A DNA stretch of 41,409 bases, taken from assembly GCA_003220495.1 (NCBI GenBank), contig QHSP01000064.1:2880-44288 (forward strand), written 5' to 3'. The stretch comes from Candidatus Rokuibacteriota bacterium (GTDB lineage: Bacteria; Methylomirabilota; Methylomirabilia; Rokubacteriales; CSP1-6). The position numbers and the translations under genes are program-made. Below are positions 18,680-27,041 of the stretch, in pieces; the first letter of the stretch is position 1; the number at the start of each line of letters is the position of its first letter. The notes under the pieces were generated by a model. That model made no database searches, was not told the DNA's origin, and was given only the letters and a program-made list of their open reading frames with translations.

Positions 18680-19600
18680 CTAGGCGCCGTCGCGGAGCTG
18701 TAACAGGAGACGCTCGATCCGCTGCGGAATCGGCGCGGTGCACTCGATCACTTTCCTGAGAACCGGATGGACGAACGCGAGCGTCGTCGCGTGTAGCGCA
18801 TAGCCGCCGAGCTCCACTGGCGGGCGCGAGCGCGGCCGGCCGTACACCTCGTCGCCCACGACCGGATGGTCCAGCGACGCCAGATGGACGCGGATCTGGT
18901 GCGTGCGTCCGGTCTCGAGGCGAACCTCGAGCACGGTGAAGTGGGCGAAGCGCTCGAGCACGCGATAGCGAGTGACCGCCCGCTTGCCGCGGCCGGCCGG
19001 GCGGATCGCCATCTTGACGCGATTGCTCGGGTGGCGCCCGATCGGCGCGTCGACGACCGCGTCGTTGGCGCGCACGCGGCCGTGGACGACGGCGAGATAA
19101 CGCCGCGTCACGGTGCGGGCGGCCAGCTGCTCCACCAGGTCGTCATAGGCTCGGGGCGTCTTGGCCACCACGAGAAGGCCCGAGGTGTCCTTGTCGAGCC
19201 GGTGGACGATGCCGGGACGCCGCGGTCCTCCGACGCCCGCGGTGGTCGGCGCGTGGGCGAGGATGGCCGCCGCGAGCGTCCCGCTGGAGCGGCCGGCACC
19301 GGGATGGACGACCATGCCGGCTGGCTTGTCGACCACGAGCACGTGGTCGTCCTCGTAGACGACGGCGAGCGGAACCGACTCGGGGGCGAGCGTTTCTTCG
19401 GCGGCCGGCGGGACTTCGATCTCGACTCGCTCGCCTCCGCGGAGTCGATGCGCGGCCTTGAGCACCATGCCGTCGACGCGCACGAGACCGCCGCGGATCA
19501 GCGCCTGCAGCCGCGCGCGCGAGAGCCCGGTCAGCCGCTCGCTGAGCCAGCGATCGAGCCTGGCGCCGGCCGACGCGGGCTCGACCGTGAGCACCGTCAC
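18680..19600 (-). CDS. rluD: RluD-type 23S rRNA pseudouridine synthase
   Basis: The 306-residue protein carries an S4 RNA-binding domain (about 15-75, LDRWLSERLTGLSRARLQALI) and an RluA-family catalytic domain with the active-site Asp in HRLDKDTSGLLVVAK and the RRYLAVVHG and TGRTHQIRVHLA motifs. These fit RluD, which modifies helix 69 of 23S rRNA, though other RluA-family members share them. It starts with GTG at 19600, three bases after the lspA stop, the classic lspA-rluD pairing. Confidence 0.93.
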   Translation of the reverse strand: MTVLTVEPASAGARLDRWLSERLTGLSRARLQALIRGGLVRVDGMVLKAAHRLRGGERVEIEVPPAAEETLAPESVPLAVVYEDDHVLVVDKPAGMVVHPGAGRSSGTLAAAILAHAPTTAGVGGPRRPGIVHRLDKDTSGLLVVAKTPRAYDDLVEQLAARTVTRRYLAVVHGRVRANDAVVDAPIGRHPSNRVKMAIRPAGRGKRAVTRYRVLERFAHFTVLEVRLETGRTHQIRVHLASLDHPVVGDEVYGRPRSRPPVELGGYALHATTLAFVHPVLRKVIECTAPIPQRIERLLLQLRDGA

Positions 19601-19603
19601 GGC

Positions 19604-20116
19604 TCAGGCGCGGGCGGAGGGCGACCGCTCGAACACCACAACCAGCGCCAGGGCCGCGACGCCCACCGTGATCGCCGAGTCGGCGACGTTGAAGGCCGGC
19701 CAGTGCCAGTCGCGAACGTACACGTCGACGAAGTCGACCACCGCGCCGAAGCGCGTGCGGTCGATCAAATTGCCGACCGCGCCCCCGAAGATGAGACCGA
19801 TGGCGGACTGCTCGCGCCAGCCCCCGCTCGGCAGGATCCGCAGCGCCACGCGAAGCAGGACGACGAGCGCCACCAGCGAGAGGAGCCCGACGACCCAGCG
19901 CCAGCTCGCCGGGATCCCGGCGAGGAGCCCGAAGGCGAGCCCCGGATTCATGACGAGCGTCAGGGCGAGGAAGCCGTCGACGAGGGTCACCGGGGTGCCC
20001 AGGATCAGACGGCTGAGCGCGATGAGCTTGGTGATCTGGTCGAGGACGACGATGACGGCCGCGAGCGTGACGACACGAGCGAGACGGGCGCGGTCAGCGC
20101 GGATGGCCGGAACCAC
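19604..20116 (-). CDS. lspA: Lipoprotein signal peptidase (signal peptidase II)
   Basis: The 170-residue inner-membrane aspartyl protease removes signal peptides from lipidated prolipoproteins. Four membrane segments are visible, with the catalytic aspartates in GNLIDRTRFG (D119) and FNVADSAITVG (D146) and the conserved NPGLAFG motif near residue 57. The chosen ATG overlaps the end of ileS by 23 bases; a later start is possible. A likely substrate in the window is the lipoprotein at 30632-31129. Confidence 0.96.
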   Translation of the reverse strand: MVPAIRADRARLARVVTLAAVIVVLDQITKLIALSRLILGTPVTLVDGFLALTLVMNPGLAFGLLAGIPASWRWVVGLLSLVALVVLLRVALRILPSGGWREQSAIGLIFGGAVGNLIDRTRFGAVVDFVDVYVRDWHWPAFNVADSAITVGVAALALVVVFERSPSARA

Positions 20117-22931
20117 TGAGCCGGGTGACGACCGGCACGCAGCGCTCGCAGAGCGTCGGATGCTCGCGGCTCTCGCCCACGTGCTCGCTCCGCGTCCAGC
20201 AGCGCTCGCACTTCTCGCCGCGCGCGCGGTCCACGCCGATGACCAGCCCCGGGATGTCCTGGCTCTCGTACGTGACGCGCGCGCGCGCGGCCGAGCGACC
20301 GAGGTCCACGCGGGACACGATGAAGACGGTCGGCAGGAGCTCGCGCTTCGCGGAGAGGAGCCCCGGCAGATCCTCGGGGGCGTCCACGATCCGCACCGAC
20401 GCCTCGAGCCCGCTCCCGATCAGCTTCTCGGCCCGAGCGGTCTCGAGCGCCTTCGCGACCTCGCGACGCACCTCGAGCAGCCGGTCCCAGTCGCGCTTGA
20501 GCGTGTCGTCGAGCCACTCCCGCGCGGCGTCCGGGAAGCGCTCGAGGTGCACGCTCTCGCTGTGGACGCCGGGCATGTAGCGCCACGCCTCCTCGGAGGT
20601 GAACGTCAGGATGGGCGCCATGAGTCGCGCGAGGACGCTGAACACGTCGAAGCAGACGGTCTGGGCCGCGCGCCGCCGCGGGTCGTCGGGGTGCGAGGTG
20701 TAGAGCCGGTCCTTGACGATGTCGAGATAGAGCGCCGAGAGGTCGACCGCGCAGAAGTTGTGCACCCCGTGGAAGACCGTGTGGAACTCGTATTCGTCGT
20801 AGGCGCGCCGCACGCGGCCGATCAGGCGCGCCAGCCGATCGAGGACCCAGCGGTCGACCTCGTCCAGTCGCGCGTACGACTGGCGGTCCCGCGCGGGATC
20901 GAAATCGCCCAGGTTGCCGAGCAAGAACCGGAACGTGTTGCGCATCCGCCGGTAGGCGTCGGCGAGGCGATCCAGGATCTCCATCGACACGCGGATGTCC
21001 TGGGTATAGTCCTCAGCCGCCACCCACAGCCGCAGGATCTCGGCGCCGAACTTCGGCAAGAGCTCGTCGAGCGTGATGACGTTGCCGAGGGACTTCGACA
21101 TCTTCCGTCCCTCGCCGTCGACAAAGAACCCGTGGGTCACCACGCTCTTGTACGGCGGCGCGTCGCGCGTGCCGACGGACTCGAGCAGCGAGGACTGGAA
21201 CCAGCCGCGGTGCTGGTCGGAGCCTTCGAGATAGAGCTCGGCCGGCCAGTGGAGCTCGGGACGCGTCTCGAGCACCGCCGCGTGGCTGCAGCCGGAGTCG
21301 AACCATACGTCGAGGATGTCGGTCTCCTTGCGAAAGCTCTCGCCGCCGCACTTCGCGCATCGCGTGCCCGGCGGCAGGAGCTCGCGCGCCGAGCGCGCGT
21401 ACCACTCGTCGCCGCCCTGGCCCTGACGGAAGATCGTCGCGACGTGCTCGACGATGCGCTCCTCGAGCAGGAGCCTGTCGCAGCCCGTGCAGTAGAACGC
21501 GACGATCGGCACGCCCCAGACGCGCTGGCGCGAGATGACCCACTCCAGGCGGTGCGCCACCATGTTGTAGAGCCGGTCCTCGCCCCACGGCGGGATCCAC
21601 TGGACGTCCCGCTTGATCGCCTCGAGCGCCGCGGCGCGAAAACCGCGCTTGTTGAGCTCGATGAACCACTGCTCGGTCGCGCGAAAGAGCGTCGGGTTCT
21701 TGCACCGCCAGCAGTGGGGGTACGTGTGGTCGAGCGGGCGCTGCGCGATCAGCATCCCCACGCTCTTGAGGTGGTCGATGATCTTGGGATTCGCGTCCCA
21801 GACCGTGAGCCCCGCGAAGTGCTCGACGTCGGCGACGAATCGCCCGGCGTCGTCCACCGGGTTGTAGATCTTGAGCCCGAGCGATTTGCCGAGCTCGTAG
21901 TCCTCCTCGCCGTGACCCGGCGCGATGTGGACGAGGCCGGTCCCCTGGTCGACCCCGACGAACTCTGCGGCGGCGATCTTTCCCTCGCGCGCGATCCAGG
22001 GATGGCGGAACCCGTGGCCGACCAGCCGCTCGCCGGACACGCTCGCGAGCACGGTGTGCTCCCGGTCCGGGAACAGGCCGAGGAAGTCGTCCATCAAGGC
22101 GCGCGCCACGACGTAGATCTCGGTTCCGCGCGCGAGGGCCACGTAGTCCTGCGCGGGATGGACCGCGATGGCGAGGTTGGCCGGGAGTGTCCACGGCGTC
22201 GTGGTCCAGATCACCGCGAAGGCGCGACGGCCGCCGAGCACGGACTGGAACTCGGACGGCAGCGTCGTCAGCGGAAACTTGACCCACACCGACGGCGTCC
22301 TCTGATCCTCGTACTCGACCTCGGCCTGCGCGAGCGCGGTGCGGCAGTGCATGCACCAGTGGACCGGCTTCAAGTCCTTGTAGACGAGCCCGCGCCCGAC
22401 GAAGCGGCCGAGCTCGCGCGCGATGACCGCCTCGTACGCCGGATCCATCGTGATGTAGGGATTGTCCCAGTCGCCGAACACGCCGAGGCGCTTGAACTCG
22501 CTCCGCTGGATGTCGATGAAGCGGTTCGCGTATTCGCGGCACTTCCGGCGCTTCTCGACCGGATCCATGGCGTTGCGCACGTCGATGCCGGGCTTGTCGA
22601 GGCCGAGCTCTTTGTCGACCTGGTGCTCGATCGGAAGCCCGTGGCAATCCCAGCCCGGCACGTAGACCGCGTTGAAGCCGGACATCGAGCGCGACTTCAC
22701 GATCACGTCCTTCAGGACCTTGTTCAGCATCGTCCCGAGATGGATGTGACCGTTGGCGTACGGAGGTCCGTCGTGCAAGATCCAGAGGGGGCGACTCGCC
22801 GCCGCCTGGCGAACCCGCTTGTAGATGCCGAACGATTCCCACCACGCGAGCATCTCGGGCTCGGTCTTCGGCAAGTTCGCCTTCATCGGAAAGGCGGTTT
22901 TTGGCAGGTTTAGCGTGGCCTTGTAGTCCAT
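20094..22931 (-). CDS. ileS: Isoleucyl-tRNA synthetase
   Basis: The 945-residue class I synthetase has the HIGH-type motif GHIHLGT, the CP1 editing insert, KMSKS in GRKMSKSLGN, an anticodon-binding domain and a C-terminal zinc finger (CERCW ... CERC). The start is taken as ATG 22931; the ATG at 22946 lies within the likely -10 box TACGAT and so would not be in the transcript. It heads an ileS-lspA-rluD unit. Confidence 0.97.
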   Translation of the reverse strand: MDYKATLNLPKTAFPMKANLPKTEPEMLAWWESFGIYKRVRQAAASRPLWILHDGPPYANGHIHLGTMLNKVLKDVIVKSRSMSGFNAVYVPGWDCHGLPIEHQVDKELGLDKPGIDVRNAMDPVEKRRKCREYANRFIDIQRSEFKRLGVFGDWDNPYITMDPAYEAVIARELGRFVGRGLVYKDLKPVHWCMHCRTALAQAEVEYEDQRTPSVWVKFPLTTLPSEFQSVLGGRRAFAVIWTTTPWTLPANLAIAVHPAQDYVALARGTEIYVVARALMDDFLGLFPDREHTVLASVSGERLVGHGFRHPWIAREGKIAAAEFVGVDQGTGLVHIAPGHGEEDYELGKSLGLKIYNPVDDAGRFVADVEHFAGLTVWDANPKIIDHLKSVGMLIAQRPLDHTYPHCWRCKNPTLFRATEQWFIELNKRGFRAAALEAIKRDVQWIPPWGEDRLYNMVAHRLEWVISRQRVWGVPIVAFYCTGCDRLLLEERIVEHVATIFRQGQGGDEWYARSARELLPPGTRCAKCGGESFRKETDILDVWFDSGCSHAAVLETRPELHWPAELYLEGSDQHRGWFQSSLLESVGTRDAPPYKSVVTHGFFVDGEGRKMSKSLGNVITLDELLPKFGAEILRLWVAAEDYTQDIRVSMEILDRLADAYRRMRNTFRFLLGNLGDFDPARDRQSYARLDEVDRWVLDRLARLIGRVRRAYDEYEFHTVFHGVHNFCAVDLSALYLDIVKDRLYTSHPDDPRRRAAQTVCFDVFSVLARLMAPILTFTSEEAWRYMPGVHSESVHLERFPDAAREWLDDTLKRDWDRLLEVRREVAKALETARAEKLIGSGLEASVRIVDAPEDLPGLLSAKRELLPTVFIVSRVDLGRSAARARVTYESQDIPGLVIGVDRARGEKCERCWTRSEHVGESREHPTLCERCVPVVTRLSGSGHPR

Positions 22932-22944
22932 GACCCGAAGCGTC

Positions 22945-22953
22945 ATCGTACCA
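22945..22953 (-). promoter_or_regulatory. Extended -10 promoter of ileS
   Basis: TGG-TACGAT on the minus strand is an extended -10 element ending 13 bases before the ileS ATG at 22931. No Shine-Dalgarno sequence is present between them, so the message would have a leader of only about 7 bases. Confidence 0.4.
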
Positions 22954-22968
22954 CAGGGCGGGCGGGAG

Positions 22969-23580
22969 CTACTTAGGCGAGAGCGTCACCACACCCTTGC
23001 CGGAATCGATGTTCACGTTGAACTGGTCGAGGAAGTCGCGTCCGAGGACGCCGTCTGCTCCTTCGACCGGCAAATTCTGAGAGCCCACGGACATGCGCCC
23101 GACACGGGCTTCGCCGACCTCCAGGCTGTCGACGAAGAGGAATTGCATCTGTGTGCTTCCGGTGGCGCCGGCGACCTCCGCCGTTGTCGTCGGTCCGGCG
23201 ATGCGGACCCCGGCCGCCTGGAGGGCGCGAGGGCTGATCAGCGTCTTGTCGGAGCCCGTGTCCAGCAGCAACTTCGCTTCGGCGTTGCGGTTGATCCGCA
23301 CGTCCACCAGGATGCGCTGGCCGGGAATGAAGCGGATGGAGGTCTCGCCCGATGTGGGCTTGGCGTCCGGCGCTCCGGGCGGCACCCCCGGGGGCGCCGG
23401 CGCGTTCTTCATGCCGAGCGGCACCGCCTTCGAGCGATAGCGGTCGGGGACGCTGTCGATCCCGTCCGCGAAATGCGGCACGCCGTTGTCGTCGACCCAG
23501 CGATAGATCTGCGCGTCGGCGATCACCGGCCACCGGAGCACGAGCGGAATGGCCACGAGGAGGAACGCCATCCGGCGCAT
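22969..23580 (-). CDS. Secreted retroviral-type aspartic protease with N-terminal DUF4124
   Basis: The 203-residue protein has a signal peptide (MRRMAFLLVAIPLVLRW), then a DUF4124 segment (IYRWVDDNGVPHFAD), a Pro-rich linker and a clan AA single-domain aspartic protease with LLLDTGSDKTLISP (catalytic Asp) and the closing GADGVLGRDFLDQFNV motif. Such proteins usually act as dimers in the periplasm. It starts a few bases after the upstream membrane protein gene and ends 37 bases before ileS. A TATGAT lies 6 bases before the ATG and may be a -10, but it also contains the neighbour's stop codon. Substrates are unknown. Confidence 0.85.
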   Translation of the reverse strand: MRRMAFLLVAIPLVLRWPVIADAQIYRWVDDNGVPHFADGIDSVPDRYRSKAVPLGMKNAPAPPGVPPGAPDAKPTSGETSIRFIPGQRILVDVRINRNAEAKLLLDTGSDKTLISPRALQAAGVRIAGPTTTAEVAGATGSTQMQFLFVDSLEVGEARVGRMSVGSQNLPVEGADGVLGRDFLDQFNVNIDSGKGVVTLSPK

Positions 23581-23587
23581 GGCGCGA

Positions 23588-25186
23588 TCATACCGCACAG
23601 CGCAACAGACGATACACGACCATTTCCGCGGCGCCGGCCACCTCGTTGTGCTCCAAACGGATGCGATAGATCGGCTCGAGCGTCTCTCGGCTCGCGGCGA
23701 GCCGGGGGAACCACGCCGGGAAAATGATCACGTACTCGGGACACGTCTCCGCCACGTACTCCATCACGCCCGACTCTCCGCGACGTCGATAGGGGATGAT
23801 GCCCGGCGTCACGAGCCCCATCAGGTCGATGATCTCTCGACGCGAGAAAAACGTGATCGCGCCGATGTCGTTCAGCGCGATCCGCGCGGTCTTCGGGAGC
23901 TGCGCGTCGACCCAGCGTCCGAGGTGGACCTGCATCGCATTGATGTTCTGAACCGCCCACGCGTAGCGCGTCGCTGCCGGCACGAGCGCCGCCGCCGCCA
24001 GCGCGAGCCACACCGCTCCCGCAAGCGCTCCCACCCACGCATGCCGTGGGGGGGCCGGTCTGGCGGCGATGGGTGGTGGGTCCCCGACTGGCGGAGTGGG
24101 CGTGTGACTGAGCAGGTCGGGGACCCAGCCATCGCCGCCCCAGCGACCGCCCAGCGCGACCGCGAGCGTGATCACGACGAGCGGCAGGAGGTGGATCGAG
24201 TAGCGTCCCTCCTGGAAGGCTGGGCCGCGATAGGGGGCGAGCAGCGCCATGCCCAGCGGGTGAGCGATGAGCGCGAGCGTGACGAGGCCGAGGGTGCGAC
24301 CCGCTCGACGCCACACCAGGACGAGCGCGGGAGCGAGTGCCACGGGCAAGAGCCCGTGAATCGTCGCCAGCCAGACGATCCATTCCCGGAGAAATGCGAG
24401 CGGTCGTCTCACCCACGTGAGCGCCGCCGGCTCGCGCACACCGCCGAGCCACCCAACGAGGCCCCCCTCGACCTTGGCGGCGGCGGGCGCCGGATACGGT
24501 GTGCCGGCGGTCCAGAGGCTGAAGAAGACGGCGGGCGCCACGACCACGAGCGTGACGACCGCGAAGACGCCGACGCGGCGGAGGGTCAGCGGGCGCGCGG
24601 CGACGAGGAATGGGACGAGAAGGAGCGCTTCTGGACGCGCCAGCACGGCCAGTGCTGCGCACGCGGTGGACGCGAGCTCGTGATCGTGTGCGTGCGCGAG
24701 GAGCGAGGCGGCCACCAGGAGCGCGGCCAGCGAGACCTCCATCCCGGACAGCGCTCCCCAGACGACCGGCCCCATCCAGAGAAGCGCCATCGACGCGACG
24801 AGCGCGACGTCGCCCCGTGCCCCCCAGGCGCAGGCCGCCCGGCGTGTGACCAGCGCCGCGGCCAGGGTCGCCAGGACGCCGATGACCTTGGCCATCGCGA
24901 GCGAGGGCGAGGCCACGAGGGCACCCACGCCGAGCAGCACGGTCCACAGGGGCGCGGTCGACCCGGCAACGGGGATCCCCGGGTTGTAGGCGAAGCCGGC
25001 GCCGGCGGCGAGGTTGCGCGCGAAGTGCAGATGGATCCACGAGTCGTCCAGCGGGAAACCGGGGGCCCCGGCAACCTGCCACTCGCGCGCGACGAAGAGC
25101 GCGAGCGGGGGCAGGGCCGCGGCGACTACGAGACCGTCAGCACGCCACCGAGCGAGGCCGGCGGGACGCTCACCGCGATCGAGCAC
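23588..25186 (-). CDS. Polytopic GT-C-like glycosyltransferase with an in-frame palindromic insert
   Basis: The 532-residue membrane protein has about ten hydrophobic segments and the N-terminal loop FPLDDSWIHLHFARNLAAGAGFAYNPG, in which the DD pair and the FARN motif resemble GT-C-type lipid-linked-sugar glycosyltransferases. A soluble C-terminal domain (about 410-532) follows. It starts with GTG at 25186, overlapping the upstream membrane gene by 17 bases. Residues 350-375 are encoded by a 78-bp palindromic element lying between two predicted helices, so the reading frame is kept. Sugar donor and acceptor are unknown. Confidence 0.75.
   Translation of the reverse strand: MLDRGERPAGLARWRADGLVVAAALPPLALFVAREWQVAGAPGFPLDDSWIHLHFARNLAAGAGFAYNPGIPVAGSTAPLWTVLLGVGALVASPSLAMAKVIGVLATLAAALVTRRAACAWGARGDVALVASMALLWMGPVVWGALSGMEVSLAALLVAASLLAHAHDHELASTACAALAVLARPEALLLVPFLVAARPLTLRRVGVFAVVTLVVVAPAVFFSLWTAGTPYPAPAAAKVEGGLVGWLGGVREPAALTWVRRPLAFLREWIVWLATIHGLLPVALAPALVLVWRRAGRTLGLVTLALIAHPLGMALLAPYRGPAFQEGRYSIHLLPLVVITLAVALGGRWGGDGWVPDLLSHTPTPPVGDPPPIAARPAPPRHAWVGALAGAVWLALAAAALVPAATRYAWAVQNINAMQVHLGRWVDAQLPKTARIALNDIGAITFFSRREIIDLMGLVTPGIIPYRRRGESGVMEYVAETCPEYVIIFPAWFPRLAASRETLEPIYRIRLEHNEVAGAAEMVVYRLLRCAV
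24062..24139. repeat. 78-bp palindromic element inserted in frame in a coding sequence
   Basis: The outer arms GGCGGCGATGG (24062-24072) and CCATCGCCGCC (24129-24139) are perfect inverted copies, as are the inner arms TGGGTCCCCGAC (24077-24088) and GTCGGGGACCCA (24116-24127). Bulges are GTGG on one side and G on the other, and the loop is 27 bases. The symmetry continues imperfectly to about 24054 and 24150. The length is 26 codons exactly and the ends fall on codon boundaries. No second copy was noticed in this window. Confidence 0.8.
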
Positions 25187-26711
25187 GCGCGGCGCCGACG
25201 GCGCGGCGAGGGGGCTGCGCGCGGACGAAGGTGTAGTCCTCGTAGTCGACGGGCTTCTTACCGAGCGACAGCACGTAGAGATAGCGGCCGTGCGGGATCT
25301 CGATCTCGACGAGCCCCTCGGGCCGCACGGTCGTCGGGCTCCAGTGGTCGACGAACCAGACGAGCTGCTCGACGGACGATGAGAGATTGATCTCGACCTC
25401 GGGGATCGTCGACATCGTCGCCGACAGCCGGGATGCCCGAAAGCCCGGCACCAGCCCGCCCACCTGGAGCTCGTACACTGCGTACTCCGGCAGATAGAAC
25501 ATCGCGTGCCGGAACCATGGATACGAGCGGGAGTTCCCCTGCTCGGTGATGATCACGGTCGTCTCGCCGGCGTAGAGCCCGCGGATCGAGTCGACGAACC
25601 CGCTGACGACGTCCTCGTGCTCGCGCAGGGCGGCGGCCGTGCGGCTGAAGATCCAGTCGAACGCTTCGTCCTGAGCCTGCCGGACCCACGACGAGCGCGG
25701 CGTGTCGAAATCGCGTGGCGCCGGCCGCGCCGACACGAAGAACGATCCGTTGACCAGCACGACGAGTACGACCACCGCGGCGGTGAGCGCCACGCGCGCC
25801 CGCGGGTGGCGGAGCGACTCCGCCGCCCTGCCGAGCGCCGTCACCAGCACCCGCGAGAGGAAGATCACCAGCGCTGGGAGGAACGTCAAGACGTAGCCCG
25901 CTTGCCCGAAGTGCACGAGCGTGTAGACGAGGACCGGCGGGACCGTCCAGCCGAGCAAGAACCACTCCCGGGAGGTCCAGCCCCAGCGCCGAACATACCA
26001 GACGGCCAGGAGGCTCGCTGCCGCGAGCGGGCCGAGCGCGACGAGGACCGATTCCAGCAGGTAGCGCGACATGCGCAGGGTCACGTCGACGGGGCCGCCG
26101 ACGATCGACGTCGGCATGACGACCGAGTCCGCCAGCTCGGCCGACGCGGCGACGTAGCGCTCGAGACCACCGGTGAGCCAGATCATCGGCACGAACCAGG
26201 TCAGCACCGACGCGGTCAGGATGCCGAGGCCCACCAGGACGACGCGGAGCCGCCGCACGCCCAGCGCCACGCACCCGATCCAGAGGGGGAACAGCAGGAC
26301 GAGCAGCGACTGACGCATGCCGCCCGCGATGCCGAGATACCACGCGGCGAGGTACGCATCACTCCGGCTGCCGTTGAGCGCGCGGAAGCCGAAGTACGCG
26401 ACCGTGGACGCGAAGAGGGCTTCGCCGGCATACGTGAGGCCGACCGAGCTGTAGAACCAGAAGAGCGGGCTCACGGCGAGGAGCGCGGCGGCAGCGAGCG
26501 CGGTCGTGCGGTCGTAGACCGCGCGCGCCAGATAGTAGACGACGAAGGTCGTCAGGCCGCTAAACGCGACCGCGAGCGCGACGTACGACGCTGTCGGATC
26601 GTGGAGCCAGGCGTTGACAATGCGGCCGAGCACGACGTACAGGATGTAGCCCGGCGGGTGCGGCTGGTGCTTGAGGACGTCGTACTCATTGAGCGCCAAC
26701 GCGAACTGCAC
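25170..26711 (-). CDS. Polytopic GT-C-like glycosyltransferase / mannosyltransferase-type membrane protein
   Basis: The protein has about ten membrane segments and the motif YNWDAVQFALALNEYDVLKHQPHPPGY, in which the Asp in NWDAV and the HPPGY loop resemble the catalytic first loop of PMT/ArnT-like GT-C enzymes. GTG at 26711 is the first canonical start, but it falls inside that conserved motif (V of NWDAV). The same frame stays open upstream through a hydrophobic helix (FFFAAALSLLTIVSRLPYRARLLY), so the true protein probably starts 20-30 codons earlier, perhaps at CTG 26768. The C terminus after about residue 350 is soluble. It follows tatA and overlaps the next gene by 17 bases. Substrate unknown. 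Confidence 0.75.
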   Translation of the reverse strand: MQFALALNEYDVLKHQPHPPGYILYVVLGRIVNAWLHDPTASYVALAVAFSGLTTFVVYYLARAVYDRTTALAAAALLAVSPLFWFYSSVGLTYAGEALFASTVAYFGFRALNGSRSDAYLAAWYLGIAGGMRQSLLVLLFPLWIGCVALGVRRLRVVLVGLGILTASVLTWFVPMIWLTGGLERYVAASAELADSVVMPTSIVGGPVDVTLRMSRYLLESVLVALGPLAAASLLAVWYVRRWGWTSREWFLLGWTVPPVLVYTLVHFGQAGYVLTFLPALVIFLSRVLVTALGRAAESLRHPRARVALTAAVVVLVVLVNGSFFVSARPAPRDFDTPRSSWVRQAQDEAFDWIFSRTAAALREHEDVVSGFVDSIRGLYAGETTVIITEQGNSRSYPWFRHAMFYLPEYAVYELQVGGLVPGFRASRLSATMSTIPEVEINLSSSVEQLVWFVDHWSPTTVRPEGLVEIEIPHGRYLYVLSLGKKPVDYEDYTFVRAQPPRRAVGAARARSR

Positions 26712-26809
26712 CGCGTCCCAATTGTAGAGCAGGCGCGCCCGGTACGGGAGGCGCGAAACGATCGTCAGGAGCGAGAGCGCGGCGGCGAAGAAGAAGTCAG
26801 AACGCGAGC

Positions 26810-27001
26810 TTACGTCTTGTTCTCCTCTGGCTTCTTCGCGGCGGCGGTGGTGTCCTCGGCCTTGGCCTCGTTGACGCCCTTCTTGAACTCCTTGACGCTC
26901 GAGCCGAGCGAGCGGGCGAGCTCCGGCAGTCGGTTCGCGCCGAAAAGAATCAGCACGATGACGAGGATGATCAGCAGTTCCTGGTAGCCCAGCCCAAACA
27001 T
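26810..27001 (-). CDS. tatA: Sec-independent translocase protein TatA/TatE
   Basis: The 63-residue protein has the typical TatA plan: a short N terminus (MFGLGYQEL), one membrane helix (LLIILVIVLILFG), the hinge NRLPELARSLG, an amphipathic helix and a charged tail. It is shorter than TatB. A strong AAGGAG ribosome binding site lies 7 bases before the ATG. It forms the pore of the twin-arginine translocase with TatC, which is not in the window. It is 40 bases downstream of selB; many known selenoproteins such as formate dehydrogenase are Tat substrates, but a functional link is inference. Confidence 0.93.
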   Translation of the reverse strand: MFGLGYQELLIILVIVLILFGANRLPELARSLGSSVKEFKKGVNEAKAEDTTAAAKKPEENKT

Positions 27002-27041
27002 AGGGAACTCCTTTCCAGCGACGCCATACCTTACTCCCCCC

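Noticed and set aside
19458-22913. A plus-strand frame of 1151 codons opposite ileS and lspA
   Set aside because: Long antisense frames are expected opposite GC-rich genes; the minus strand carries clear IleS motifs and the plus frame has none.
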